This document shows positions 35,009 through 43,931 of a stretch of 64,000 nt of DNA, one piece after another. Source of the stretch: Lachnospiraceae bacterium. GTDB lineage: Bacteria; Bacillota; Clostridia; Lachnospirales; Lachnospiraceae. Made by a program: the position numbers and the translations under genes. The notes beneath the pieces were generated by a model. The model made no database searches. It worked only from the letters and a program-made list of their open reading frames with translations, and was not told where the DNA came from. The stretch's first letter is position 1, and every line of letters starts with the position of its first letter. Location of the stretch: NCBI GenBank assembly GCA_910575105.1, contig CAJTDK010000009.1, positions 107,756 to 171,755 of the forward strand, written 5' to 3'.

Positions 35009-37315
35009 ATGTTTCGGGATGATTTTATGTGGGGCGCTGCCAGCAGCGCCTATCAGATAGAAGGGAAAGGTGCGAAGGAAGTTGCCGGAGAGTGTATCTG
35101 GGACCGGTTCGTGAAGGAAAAAGGACGCATCGCGGACGGGGCGGATGCAAAGGTAAGCTGCGATTTTATCCACAAATATAAGGAAGACATTTCCCTCATG
35201 AAATATATGGGGATCAGGCATTACCGGTTTTCGCTGAACTGGAGCCGGATCATGCCGGAGGGTACCGGGAAGGTGAATGAAGAGGCGGTCCGGATGTACC
35301 GGGATATGATTCATTTTATGAAGGAAAAGGGAATCGAACCGTTCATTACGCTGTTTCACTGGGAATATCCCCAGAGCCTTCAGGAGCGGGGCGGATGGGT
35401 GTCTTCCCAGTCGCCGGAATGGTTCGGGGAGTACGCGAAGGTAGTCGCGGAGAATTTCTCAGATCTGTGCGGGTATTTTATCACCATAGACGAACCCCAG
35501 TGTTTCTGTAACTTCGGCCATGTGCGGGGAACCCACGCGCCGGGCTACAAGCTGCCGTATCCGCTGTCCTTTCAGATGGTGCACAATGTGCTGAAGGCAC
35601 ATGGAATGGCGGTCAGGGCGCTTCGGGAATACGCGAAAGGCCCGGTGAAGGTGGGGATCGCGCCCACCTTCGGCGTGCCGGTGCCGGTATCGGAGAGGGA
35701 AGAGGATATGGAGGCGGCGAGAAGAGCATATTTCGGATTCTATGAGGAGACAGATAACTGGGCGTGGAATCTGTCCTGGTATCTTGATCCGGTTATCTTC
35801 GGAAGATATCCAAAGGAGGGGATTGAGAAATATGCGGCTTACCTTCCCAGGTTTTCCAAGGAAGATATGGAGCTGATCAGCCAGCCGGTTGATTTTATCG
35901 GCCAGAGCATTTATAATGGCTGTGCGGTCAGGGCGGATGAGAATGGAGAGCCGGTATTTTTAGAGCGCAAGCCCGGGGCGCCGAAGACAGCCGTGGGGTG
36001 GTCCATTATGCCGGAATGTATGTACTGGGGCTGCCGCTTTTTGCATGAGCGCTACCAGAAGCCTGTCTTTATCACGGAAAATGGGATGTCGGCGCTGGAT
36101 GTGGTGGCTGAGGACGGACGCGTCCATGACCAGAATAGGATCAATTATCTGGATGCGCACATCAGCCAGGTACAGCGGGCATATGACGAGGGTGTGGATA
36201 TCCGAGGGTATTTTCTGTGGACATTTTTAGATAACTTCGAGTGGGAACGGGGGTATAATGAGCGGTTCGGCATCGTGTATGTGGATTTTGAAAGCCTTAA
36301 GCGGACGGTGAAGGATTCCGCTTACTGGTACCAGCAGGTGATGGAGCAGAACGGTGCGAACTTAAGCATCAACCAAAAGCCCCGGCCGATCCTTTTCCTC
36401 AATCCAGTGCTGAAGGAGATGGTGTGGGGCGGAAACCGTCTGGGTACGGATTTCGGCTATCAGCTTCCAGGCAATGAGGTTGGGGAGTGCTGGGGAATCT
36501 CGGCTCATCCCAACGGAGATGACGGGGTGGACGACAGACGTTTTGTGGGAAAGACGCTTTCTGAGCTTTGGGAGAAGGAACGGTATCTGTTCGGGAATCT
36601 TAAGGAAGACTGCTTCCCGCTGCTGGTGAAGGTGATCGACGCGAAGGAAAACTTAAGTATACAGGTGCACCCCGACGATAATTACGCAAGGGAGCATGAG
36701 AACGGCGCTCTCGGAAAGACGGAGTGCTGGTATATCATCGACTGCGGGGAGGGGGCCGAGCTTGTGGTGGGCCACAACGCGCAGACGAAGGAAGAGATGG
36801 AGAAGATGATCCGCGAGGGACAGTGGGATGCGTTTATCCGGAAGATTCCTATTAAGAAGGGTGACTTTATCCAGATCGATCCGGGGTGCGTCCATGCCAT
36901 TACCGCAGGGTGCATGATCTTAGAGACTCAGCAGAACAGCGATATCACTTACCGAGTCTATGATTACGGGCGGTTAAAAGACGGGAAACCGAGGGAGCTT
37001 CATGTGGAAAAGAGTATTGATGTGATCCGGGTTCCGGCAAAGCCGGTGAAAGATAATGTGAAAAATGTGAAGGAAATCCCGAAGAATCAGTGGGTAAAAC
37101 TCATCGCATGCGATTATTATCAGGTGTATAAGATGAATCTTGACGGGATGATGCGGTTTGCCCAGACCCATCCGTTTATGAATGTGAGCGTCATCGAAGG
37201 CTGTGGGATCGTCAACGGGCGCGTGATCAAGAAGGGCGATCACTTTATCCTGCCGGACGGGTACGGAGATGTGGAGCTTGCCGGGGAGATGGAGCTGATC
37301 GCTTCGACGGTATAA
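35009..37315 (+). CDS. Fusion of GH1 glycosidase and class I mannose-6-phosphate isomerase
   Basis: One 768-residue frame holds two complete enzymes. Residues 1-445 are a GH1 beta-glycosidase: acid/base Glu162 in TIDEPQ (the usual TxNEP has Asn, here Asp161), nucleophile Glu357 in FITENG, and NFEWERGYNERFGIVYV, the pattern of non-phospho beta-glucosidases. Residues about 458-768 are a short-type ManA: zinc ligands Gln552, His554 (QVHPDD), Glu572 (KTECWY) and His629 (PGCVHAI), with spacing equal to B. subtilis ManA. The isomerase would turn Man-6-P into fructose-6-P, the last step of this pathway. The start at 35009 has GGAGG six bases upstream; the ATG at 34991 precedes that site. No stop or frameshift separates the halves. 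Confidence 0.92.
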   Translation: MFRDDFMWGAASSAYQIEGKGAKEVAGECIWDRFVKEKGRIADGADAKVSCDFIHKYKEDISLMKYMGIRHYRFSLNWSRIMPEGTGKVNEEAVRMYRDMIHFMKEKGIEPFITLFHWEYPQSLQERGGWVSSQSPEWFGEYAKVVAENFSDLCGYFITIDEPQCFCNFGHVRGTHAPGYKLPYPLSFQMVHNVLKAHGMAVRALREYAKGPVKVGIAPTFGVPVPVSEREEDMEAARRAYFGFYEETDNWAWNLSWYLDPVIFGRYPKEGIEKYAAYLPRFSKEDMELISQPVDFIGQSIYNGCAVRADENGEPVFLERKPGAPKTAVGWSIMPECMYWGCRFLHERYQKPVFITENGMSALDVVAEDGRVHDQNRINYLDAHISQVQRAYDEGVDIRGYFLWTFLDNFEWERGYNERFGIVYVDFESLKRTVKDSAYWYQQVMEQNGANLSINQKPRPILFLNPVLKEMVWGGNRLGTDFGYQLPGNEVGECWGISAHPNGDDGVDDRRFVGKTLSELWEKERYLFGNLKEDCFPLLVKVIDAKENLSIQVHPDDNYAREHENGALGKTECWYIIDCGEGAELVVGHNAQTKEEMEKMIREGQWDAFIRKIPIKKGDFIQIDPGCVHAITAGCMILETQQNSDITYRVYDYGRLKDGKPRELHVEKSIDVIRVPAKPVKDNVKNVKEIPKNQWVKLIACDYYQVYKMNLDGMMRFAQTHPFMNVSVIEGCGIVNGRVIKKGDHFILPDGYGDVELAGEMELIASTV

Positions 37316-37348
37316 AAATCAGAAATAATGAAAACCAAGGTGAAGAGT

Positions 37349-38455
37349 ATGCAGATAGATTTGAAGGACAATCGATTGGAATATTGCGGGCGGATTGACT
37401 GGGAGGGGGATGCTCCGGTATTCATCTTCCCGTCCACGTTTCTTTCGTTTTCCTTTTTTGGGAGACGGGCAGTGCTGACGGTGGAGAACCGGCGGCTTTA
37501 CTGGGACAACTATGCGGGAGCTATCGTGGACGGCGTACAGAAGAAATATTATCTGCAGCCGGAGGGCGCGACGGAGATTGTGCTGGTTGAGGATGAGCCG
37601 GGGCAGGAGCGGGAGCATACGGTGTTGTTTTTCAAGAGACAGGATGCCTGCCATGAGATGAAGCTCTGCAGTCTTATGCTTTCAGACGAAAGCCGGCTGA
37701 CGGGGGATCTTGCAGGGCGGATCCCGTCAGAATATCCGGCGGACAACCGCCTGCCGGGAGTGTTAAAAAGGCAGGGGATGAAGATCGAGGTCTACGGGGA
37801 TTCTGTCTCTGCCGGCGAGGTATCGGAGGCGGTAAGCTGCGCCGGAATGAGCGATCCGAGGCATCAGGGGGAATATTCCAACAGCTGGTATTCTTTTGTG
37901 TGGATAACAGCAAGGATGCTTCATGCAAGGCTTCACAATATTTCCCAGGGAGGCATCCCGCTGATGTCCGGCAGCGGCTACGTGGAGCCGGATTACCCGG
38001 GGATGGAGGATATCTGGGATAAGCTGAGCTACCGTCCGGAGCTTGGCGAGGTAAAGGCGTGGGATTTTCAGAGGTATACGCCGGATATCGTCATCGTGGC
38101 AGTGGGGCAGAATGACAGCTTCCCGCGGGATTTTATGCGTGAAGAGCCAGACGGGGAGATGGCTGCGCTCTGGAAGAACAGGTACAGGGAATTTGTGAAA
38201 AAGCTTCGGAAGAAATACCCGGAGGCAGTGATCTTGCTGATGACGACCGTGATGGAGCATCACAAAAACTGGGACAGGGCTATCGGGGAAGTGTGCGGAA
38301 TGCTGGATGATGAAAGGGTTAAGCATTTTTGCTTCCGAGAAAACGGAAGAAAGACGCCAGGGCATATCCGGGTGCCGGAGGCGGAGGAGATGGCGGGGGA
38401 GCTGGCGGATTATATCCGGAATGTGGCGAAGCTTTCTCTGCTGTCTAAGGTGTGA
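37349..38455 (+). CDS. SGNH acetylesterase, CE2-like
   Basis: The 368-residue protein has an N-terminal beta-sandwich (about 1-140) and a C-terminal SGNH hydrolase domain: Ser152 in VYGDSVSAGE, Asn255 in GQND, and His339 in PGHIRVPEAEE. This order is that of carbohydrate esterase family 2. In related mannan loci such enzymes take acetyl groups off manno-oligosaccharides. There is no signal peptide, so it acts inside the cell. The start at 37349 has AAGGTGA; an ATG at 37328 has no ribosome site. The end overlaps the convergent YwaF-like gene by 11 bases. Confidence 0.85.
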   Translation: MQIDLKDNRLEYCGRIDWEGDAPVFIFPSTFLSFSFFGRRAVLTVENRRLYWDNYAGAIVDGVQKKYYLQPEGATEIVLVEDEPGQEREHTVLFFKRQDACHEMKLCSLMLSDESRLTGDLAGRIPSEYPADNRLPGVLKRQGMKIEVYGDSVSAGEVSEAVSCAGMSDPRHQGEYSNSWYSFVWITARMLHARLHNISQGGIPLMSGSGYVEPDYPGMEDIWDKLSYRPELGEVKAWDFQRYTPDIVIVAVGQNDSFPRDFMREEPDGEMAALWKNRYREFVKKLRKKYPEAVILLMTTVMEHHKNWDRAIGEVCGMLDDERVKHFCFRENGRKTPGHIRVPEAEEMAGELADYIRNVAKLSLLSKV

Positions 38456-39104
38456 AAGCAGATTTTGCACCGCAGATCAGCCGGCATTTCCATATCCGGG
38501 AAATCACGTAAGCTCCTGCCACATTAGCGGCCACATAGATCATGATCCCGGCGGTGTTCCCGGTCAGCCCGGCGACATCCCTGAACACCTTCTGCCCCAT
38601 AGTATAATAGGGGCTGATGTAGAACATATTGATATTTCCATATGGATGGAAAGCGATGTTAAATGCTGTGGCGAGCGCACAGCAGCCAAGATAGCAGCAG
38701 ACACTGCCGGAGAACTCCCAGGCAGTGCTTTTTTTGCTGCAGCCATAGTTATTCTGGCATATCCCGGCCGCGACGCCTATGATGATGAGCAGCACATGCC
38801 ACAGGTAGGAATGGGCGGTCAGGGGCGCATAGGGGTAGTGAAGGCCGCTGGTGTCAAAAAACGTGAAGATACCGCCCATCAGCCCGAAGGTCTTAAGAAA
38901 GGTTAAGCATACCTTCCGGACGTTTTCCGGCGCAAAGGGCAGCATAAGGCACAGATACATCGGTATGCTGCAGAGCTGGAAGGGGAAATACCACCAGTTG
39001 TAACGATGTTCATTTATAATAAATGTAATGCAGTACTGTTTCCAGAGCTCGCTGAGAAACATGATCATTCCGCAGATAAAGAAAAACCGGATATATTTTT
39101 TCAT
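38445..39104 (-). CDS. YwaF-like (TIGR02206-type) membrane protein
   Basis: The 219-residue protein has about six membrane segments with WWYFPFQLCSIPMYLCLML, HSYLWHVLLI and FHPYGNINMFYISPYY, the pattern of the B. subtilis YwaF family. The function is unknown. The start at 39104 has AGAGG close upstream. It converges on the acetylesterase gene. Confidence 0.75.
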   Translation of the reverse strand: MKKYIRFFFICGMIMFLSELWKQYCITFIINEHRYNWWYFPFQLCSIPMYLCLMLPFAPENVRKVCLTFLKTFGLMGGIFTFFDTSGLHYPYAPLTAHSYLWHVLLIIIGVAAGICQNNYGCSKKSTAWEFSGSVCCYLGCCALATAFNIAFHPYGNINMFYISPYYTMGQKVFRDVAGLTGNTAGIMIYVAANVAGAYVISRIWKCRLICGAKSAFTP

Positions 39105-39219
39105 AACAACCTCTGACTTAGTATTACGCAAAATAATCAGTGTCATACATAAATATTTTACCACGGAGCGGGAAAATATGATATACTGTTTCAGTTATCA
39201 ACAAATGAGGTGATGAGAT

Positions 39220-40140
39220 ATGAGACCAAAGAATGCAATGATGCTGATGCTGGCGGCCTTTATCTGGGGGACGGCTTTTGTGGCCCAGAGCGTAGGGATG
39301 GATTATCTGGGGCCCTTTACCTTTAACGGGGTGAGGAACTTTGTTGGGGCGGCGGCGCTTCTTCCCTGCATCTGGTTTCTGGAGTGTCTGAATCGGAGAG
39401 AGGAAGAGAAAAAAGGCGTGCGGGAAGCGGGCGCACAGAAGAAAGATGCGGGAGAAAAAAGGGATCTGATCCTGGGAGGGATATGCTGCGGAACTGTGCT
39501 GTTTGTGGCCGGAAGCCTCCAGCAGGTGGGGCTTCAGTATACTACCGTAGGCAAGGCCGGGTTTATCACTGCCTGTTATATCGTGCTCGTGCCGGTGTGC
39601 GGGATATTTTTACATAAGAAGATCGGCAAAAAGGTGTGGATTGCGGTGGCGCTGTCGCTGATCGGCCTTTATCTTTTATGTATAACAGAGAAGCTGGCTA
39701 TTGGGAAGGGAGATATCCTGGTATTTTTGTGTGCGCTGGTATTTACTCTGCATATTTTGGTGATCGATTATTTTTCTCCGAAGGCTGACGGGGTGAAGAT
39801 GTCCTGCATCCAGTTTTTTGTGTGCGGGGTGCTGTCCCTTGCGCCCATGTTTGCGCTGGAGGCGCCTGAGCCGGGTGCTGTCGTCAAAAGCTTAGGACCG
39901 CTCCTTTATGCCGGCGTGCTCTCAAGCGGCGTGGCGTATACGCTGCAGATCGTGGGCCAGAAGAATATGAATCCGGCGGTCGCGTCGCTTATCCTTAGTC
40001 TGGAATCCTGCTTTTCTGTGCTGGCGGGCTGGCTGATCTTAGGGCAGCGGCTTTCTGCGCGGGAGGGTGCAGGGTGTATACTTATGTTCGCGGCGATCAT
40101 ATTGGCACAGCTTCCGGACAGAAGAAAATTTAATGGATAG
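39220..40140 (+). CDS. EamA/DMT-family exporter
   Basis: The 306-residue protein has about ten membrane segments in two EamA repeats (AAFIWGTAFVAQSVGMD at the start; SCFSVLAGWLILGQRLS in the second half) with a charged loop at residues 60-85. Such DMT proteins export metabolites or amino acids. The substrate is unknown. Confidence 0.88.
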   Translation: MRPKNAMMLMLAAFIWGTAFVAQSVGMDYLGPFTFNGVRNFVGAAALLPCIWFLECLNRREEEKKGVREAGAQKKDAGEKRDLILGGICCGTVLFVAGSLQQVGLQYTTVGKAGFITACYIVLVPVCGIFLHKKIGKKVWIAVALSLIGLYLLCITEKLAIGKGDILVFLCALVFTLHILVIDYFSPKADGVKMSCIQFFVCGVLSLAPMFALEAPEPGAVVKSLGPLLYAGVLSSGVAYTLQIVGQKNMNPAVASLILSLESCFSVLAGWLILGQRLSAREGAGCILMFAAIILAQLPDRRKFNG

Positions 40141-40242
40141 TTTTAATATTTCTATAATTTTCCTGTGATATTTTGTAAAGCATAAGATAAAATTGCAATT
40201 TTACAAAAATAGATAACAAGATATAACAAGGAGCAGGAAATT

Positions 40243-41376
40243 ATGGATTATTTGAAAACCTTATATTTACATATCGGTACGACGAAGACGGGCACGAGCG
40301 CGATACAGGGATTTTGCGTAAAGAACAGGAAGGTTCTGAACAGCAAGGGCTATTGCTACCCGAAGATGCCCTTTTCTTATCCGGGATTCGGATGGCGGCG
40401 GAATGCTTTATTTCTCCAGAGACCAATCATCAGGGACGGGGTGCGCTATCCTGACGAAGAAAGGCAGCGCTTTTTGGAGGGAATGGACATTATTCGGCAG
40501 CTTTTTGAAAGCTATGACCAGGTGATCCTTTCCGATGAGGGGATCTGGTCGGCCAGTTGTGAGAACAGAAAATCATTGTGGGATGAATTGAAGGAGTATG
40601 GCGACAGGCATCATTTTGCGGTAAAGATCATCGTCTATCTGCGGAGACAGGATGCGTTTTTGGATTCTCTGTGGAAACAGCGCGTGAAAGGAACCCGGGG
40701 CCGGAGATCAAAAATATCGCTGTCCTGGGAGGAGTTCACCGGGGATGTCCTGGAGATGTCCCGGTTTGACTATTATGCCGGATTGAAAAGGATCTCATCA
40801 GTTCTTGGCAGGGAGAATATAACCGTAAGGCGTTATGACCGGAGATATTTTCCGGGCGGCATGGTCCAGGCGGATTTTTTGCAGACGGTCGGCCTTGAGC
40901 TGACGGATGAATATATCATGGCAAAGCCAAGTATTAATGAAAGCCTGTCGGGAAATATATGCGAGCTTAAGCGGGTCGTCAATTCCCTGCCGGATCTTAC
41001 CAGCGGTGAAACTAATTATCTGCGGAAGAATCTTCTTGACATCAACAGTGTTTCCGGCGCCGAATATAAAAGCAGTATGTTCTCCGCCGGGGAAGCAGAG
41101 GCTTTTGTCGGAGCATACCGCCGGGGGAACCGGAAAGTTGCACAGGAGTATATGGATGAGGAGGAGCTGTTCGACATGTCATTTGACGGCATTCACAAGT
41201 GGCAGAAGGACAACCCTTATCTGCTTGACGATGTTATCCGCTTTGTCGCCCAGACTAATATCAGTATGCTCAGGCAGATGGATGAGGAGAACACGGCGGT
41301 GAGAGAGGAGCTTGAGAGGCTGAAAGGCAGTTTAAGACATCCTTTCCGGACATTCGTCTGCGCCGCATTGCAGTAA
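40243..41376 (+). CDS. Sulfotransferase-like P-loop protein
   Basis: The 377-residue protein begins with a strand and P-loop LYLHIGTTKTGTSAIQ, the 5'-phosphosulfate-binding pattern of PAPS-dependent sulfotransferases, followed by KIIVYLRRQDAFLDSLW (a typical arginine-rich 3'-phosphate region). The C-terminal 40 residues form a short coiled coil. It may add sulfate to a surface sugar, but the fold family also holds proteins with other roles. It stands alone with its own AT-rich upstream region; GAGCAGGA precedes the start. Confidence 0.65.
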   Translation: MDYLKTLYLHIGTTKTGTSAIQGFCVKNRKVLNSKGYCYPKMPFSYPGFGWRRNALFLQRPIIRDGVRYPDEERQRFLEGMDIIRQLFESYDQVILSDEGIWSASCENRKSLWDELKEYGDRHHFAVKIIVYLRRQDAFLDSLWKQRVKGTRGRRSKISLSWEEFTGDVLEMSRFDYYAGLKRISSVLGRENITVRRYDRRYFPGGMVQADFLQTVGLELTDEYIMAKPSINESLSGNICELKRVVNSLPDLTSGETNYLRKNLLDINSVSGAEYKSSMFSAGEAEAFVGAYRRGNRKVAQEYMDEEELFDMSFDGIHKWQKDNPYLLDDVIRFVAQTNISMLRQMDEENTAVREELERLKGSLRHPFRTFVCAALQ

Positions 41377-41436
41377 ATAGGGCAGGGAGTAAAGAACCTC
41401 TTCGGGGAAATTAAGAGAAAAGGCAGGAGAATTGAG

Positions 41437-41883
41437 ATGAGATTTGTAGTACAGAGAGTGTCAGAGAGTGAAGTTGAAGTAGACGGGGAGACGCTTGGGA
41501 AGATCGGCCGGGGATTCATGGTGCTGATCGGCGTCTGCGACTCCGATACAAGGGAGATTGCGGACAAGATGGTGAAAAAGCTGCTGGGGCTTCGTATCTT
41601 CGAGGATGGGCAGGGAAAGACGAACCTTTCGCTGGAGAGCGTGGGCGGAGAGCTTCTTCTGATCTCCCAGTTCACGCTGTATGCCAACTGTAAAAAGGGG
41701 AACCGCCCCAGCTTTATCGAGGCGGGCGCGCCGGATATGGCGTCTGAGATATACGAGTATATCATCGGAAAGTGCAAGGAGCAGGTTTCCGTGGTGGAGC
41801 GGGGACGGTTCGGTGCAGATATGAAGGTCAGTCTGGTAAATGACGGGCCGTTTACCATCATACTGGATTCGGATAATCTGTAA
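41437..41883 (+). CDS. dtd: D-aminoacyl-tRNA deacylase
   Basis: The 148-residue protein has all DTD signatures: [32 protein letters not shown] and [11 protein letters not shown] (the cis Gly-Pro site). It removes D-amino acids and wrongly loaded glycine from tRNA. GGCAGGAG precedes the start, and a strong hairpin follows the stop. Confidence 0.95.
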   Translation: MRFVVQRVSESEVEVDGETLGKIGRGFMVLIGVCDSDTREIADKMVKKLLGLRIFEDGQGKTNLSLESVGGELLLISQFTLYANCKKGNRPSFIEAGAPDMASEIYEYIIGKCKEQVSVVERGRFGADMKVSLVNDGPFTIILDSDNL

Positions 41884-41887
41884 GATA

Positions 41888-41912
41888 CAGCCCGCCCTTT
41901 TGGGGCGGGCTG
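41888..41912. terminator. Hairpin between convergent dtd and the ATP-grasp gene
   Basis: CAGCCCGCCC (41888-41897) pairs perfectly with GGGCGGGCTG (41903-41912). It is GC-rich, lies between two convergent stop codons, and probably serves both. Confidence 0.7.
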
Positions 41913-41915
41913 CAA

Positions 41916-43127
41916 TCATTCAGCGCCAGCTTCTTTTTCACATCTTAAGACGTCATCGTAAAAGGTATTCATCCTTTTCTTTGACGGGAAGGTTGCGATA
42001 TACATCTGGTTCCCCATGGCTCCGGCAAGGACATCCGGGATACGGTCTGCCATCCGGATATTGCCCTGGTATTTAGAAAGGATCTCCTCGTGGCTTAAGA
42101 CGAAGCTTTTGCCGTCCCGCCGTCCGGCGTAAGCACAGTATTCGTCCTTGCCCTTCGGCATCGTTGAGCGGTCATAGGCGATCATATCCGCCCAGATCTT
42201 ATATACATTCGTGTTGTGGCCGAAATTGATCATGTCCGGCGTAAAGCCTCCGCAAGGCCGCATATTCACCTCCAGCGCTACGATGTCTCCCTTCTTCCCG
42301 AGACCTTTGTGAGCCTTAGACAGCCGGAAGAATTCGAAATGGACGAAGCGGCTTTTGACGCCGAAGCTTTCAACCGTCGCCCGCCCCGCCTTTTTTACGT
42401 CCTCAGACAGGTTCTTCACGATATGGTAAATGGAGTTGTCCGCGTTATTTACGATATCCATGATAGAATCCGGAGTGACGTTCCCCGTCTCAAACATGGG
42501 CTTTCCGCCTGAGTCAATGATGGCATCGTAGGAGTTGACTTCTGCGTCGATGAATTCCTCCATAATGTAAGAGATGCCGGGAAACTTCCGCATATAGAAG
42601 GTTTCTAATTCTTCATCGCTGGCAAGCTTGTAGGTGTGGCTGGCGCCCACGCCGTTATCCGGCTTTGCTACCACAGGATATCCTACCTCGCCGGTAAATT
42701 TCCGGCAGTTCTCCAGCGTATCCACCAGACAGTAGCGGGCGGTCGGAATCCCGGCCTTCTGATAATATTCCTTCATCCGCGACTTGTATTTGATGCGGGG
42801 GATATCCTCTGCCCCGAATCCGGTAGTGATGTGGAATTCGGTACGCAGCCTTGCATCCCGCTCCAGCCAGTATTCGTTGTTAGATTCCAGCCAGTCGATC
42901 TTGCCGTGCTTATAGGTGAGAAATGCAACGCTGCGGAAGACCTCCTCATAATTTTCCAGACTGTCTACTTTGTAATATTCGTTCAGGCTTCTCTTAAGTT
43001 CATCGGACAGCCCGTCATAAGGCTGATCGCCGATGCCGAGCACATTTATCCCGTTATTTTTAAGCTCCCTGCAGAACATCCAGTAGTTAGTCGGAAAATT
43101 AGGGGAGATAAAGATAAAGTTTTTCAT
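41916..43127 (-). CDS. ATP-grasp carboxylate-amine ligase-like protein
   Basis: The 403-residue protein has the ATP-grasp fold: GIPTARYCLVDT, then GYPVVAKPDNGVGASHTYK (adenine and phosphate-binding loop), YIMEEFIDAEVNSYDAI, and the metal site FVHFEFFR ... ALEVNMRPCGG. It should activate a carboxylate with ATP and join it to an amine or similar group. The substrate is unknown. It is the last gene of a leftward group with two esterase genes, which suggests a shared small-molecule pathway. Confidence 0.85.
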   Translation of the reverse strand: MKNFIFISPNFPTNYWMFCRELKNNGINVLGIGDQPYDGLSDELKRSLNEYYKVDSLENYEEVFRSVAFLTYKHGKIDWLESNNEYWLERDARLRTEFHITTGFGAEDIPRIKYKSRMKEYYQKAGIPTARYCLVDTLENCRKFTGEVGYPVVAKPDNGVGASHTYKLASDEELETFYMRKFPGISYIMEEFIDAEVNSYDAIIDSGGKPMFETGNVTPDSIMDIVNNADNSIYHIVKNLSEDVKKAGRATVESFGVKSRFVHFEFFRLSKAHKGLGKKGDIVALEVNMRPCGGFTPDMINFGHNTNVYKIWADMIAYDRSTMPKGKDEYCAYAGRRDGKSFVLSHEEILSKYQGNIRMADRIPDVLAGAMGNQMYIATFPSKKRMNTFYDDVLRCEKEAGAE

Positions 43128-43157
43128 AAAGGGTTCTCCTTAGTAATTTTTCGCGGG

Positions 43158-43916
43158 TTACTTCTGGTCCAGGAGATACGGAACGAAGTAGCCCACCTGC
43201 TTATACCACCAGTACCAGTCGTGGGAGCAGTCATATCCCCAGTAGTCTACCCACGCGTCTATGCCCTTGTCCATCAGGACCTGATGGAGCCGTCTGGTGG
43301 ATTCTGGGTCTTCCCAAGCCCCCTGGCCTACACAGATGACCGCTTTTTTCAGGTTATACAGCTCGATGAAGGGGTGGTCCTCCGGCATATTCGGAAGGTA
43401 ATGAAGCGGTGAGTTGTTGTAAACCAGCCCGTCCATATAGTTGTCAAAGCCGTACTCGGCAGTATAGATCCCGCTAAGGGCCAAGAGTCCGTCGAACAGG
43501 TCAGGGCGGCGGAAGAATAAGTTGGCGGCGTGGGTGGCGCCCAGGCTGCACCCGGTTACCATAACGCCTGGATATCCTTCCCATCCGTTATGCTCGTTGG
43601 TAATATTGCGCACAAGGGGGACAAGCTCGTCCGTGATGTAACGGATCCAGTCCTCATAGCGGCAGATGCGCTTGCGGGGATCGACCCATTTATTGGACCA
43701 GGTTTCCTTGTCGATCGTGTCGATGGAAAAGACGGTAACCTGCCCGGAATCGATCCACGGCGCCCAGGCATCTGTCATCTTAAAATTTTCAAAGTCGTAA
43801 AAGCGTCCGTCCTGGCAGGGGATGAAGATCACCGGCCGTCCGGCATGTCCGTAGTACTTGCATTCTACATCGCGCGAAAGCGCAGGGCTGTACTTTTTAA
43901 AATATTCTGATTTCAT
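43158..43916 (-). CDS. Alpha/beta-hydrolase putative esterase
   Basis: The 252-residue protein has the nucleophile elbow TGCSLGATHAAN (Gly-x-Ser-x-Gly), an acid in the region DPESTRR and a His in YDCSHDWYWW. It resembles the COG4947-type esterases. There is no signal peptide. It lies 15 bases downstream of the second esterase gene and 30 upstream of the ATP-grasp gene. Confidence 0.82.
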   Translation of the reverse strand: MKSEYFKKYSPALSRDVECKYYGHAGRPVIFIPCQDGRFYDFENFKMTDAWAPWIDSGQVTVFSIDTIDKETWSNKWVDPRKRICRYEDWIRYITDELVPLVRNITNEHNGWEGYPGVMVTGCSLGATHAANLFFRRPDLFDGLLALSGIYTAEYGFDNYMDGLVYNNSPLHYLPNMPEDHPFIELYNLKKAVICVGQGAWEDPESTRRLHQVLMDKGIDAWVDYWGYDCSHDWYWWYKQVGYFVPYLLDQK

Positions 43917-43931
43917 TCTATCACCTTTCCT

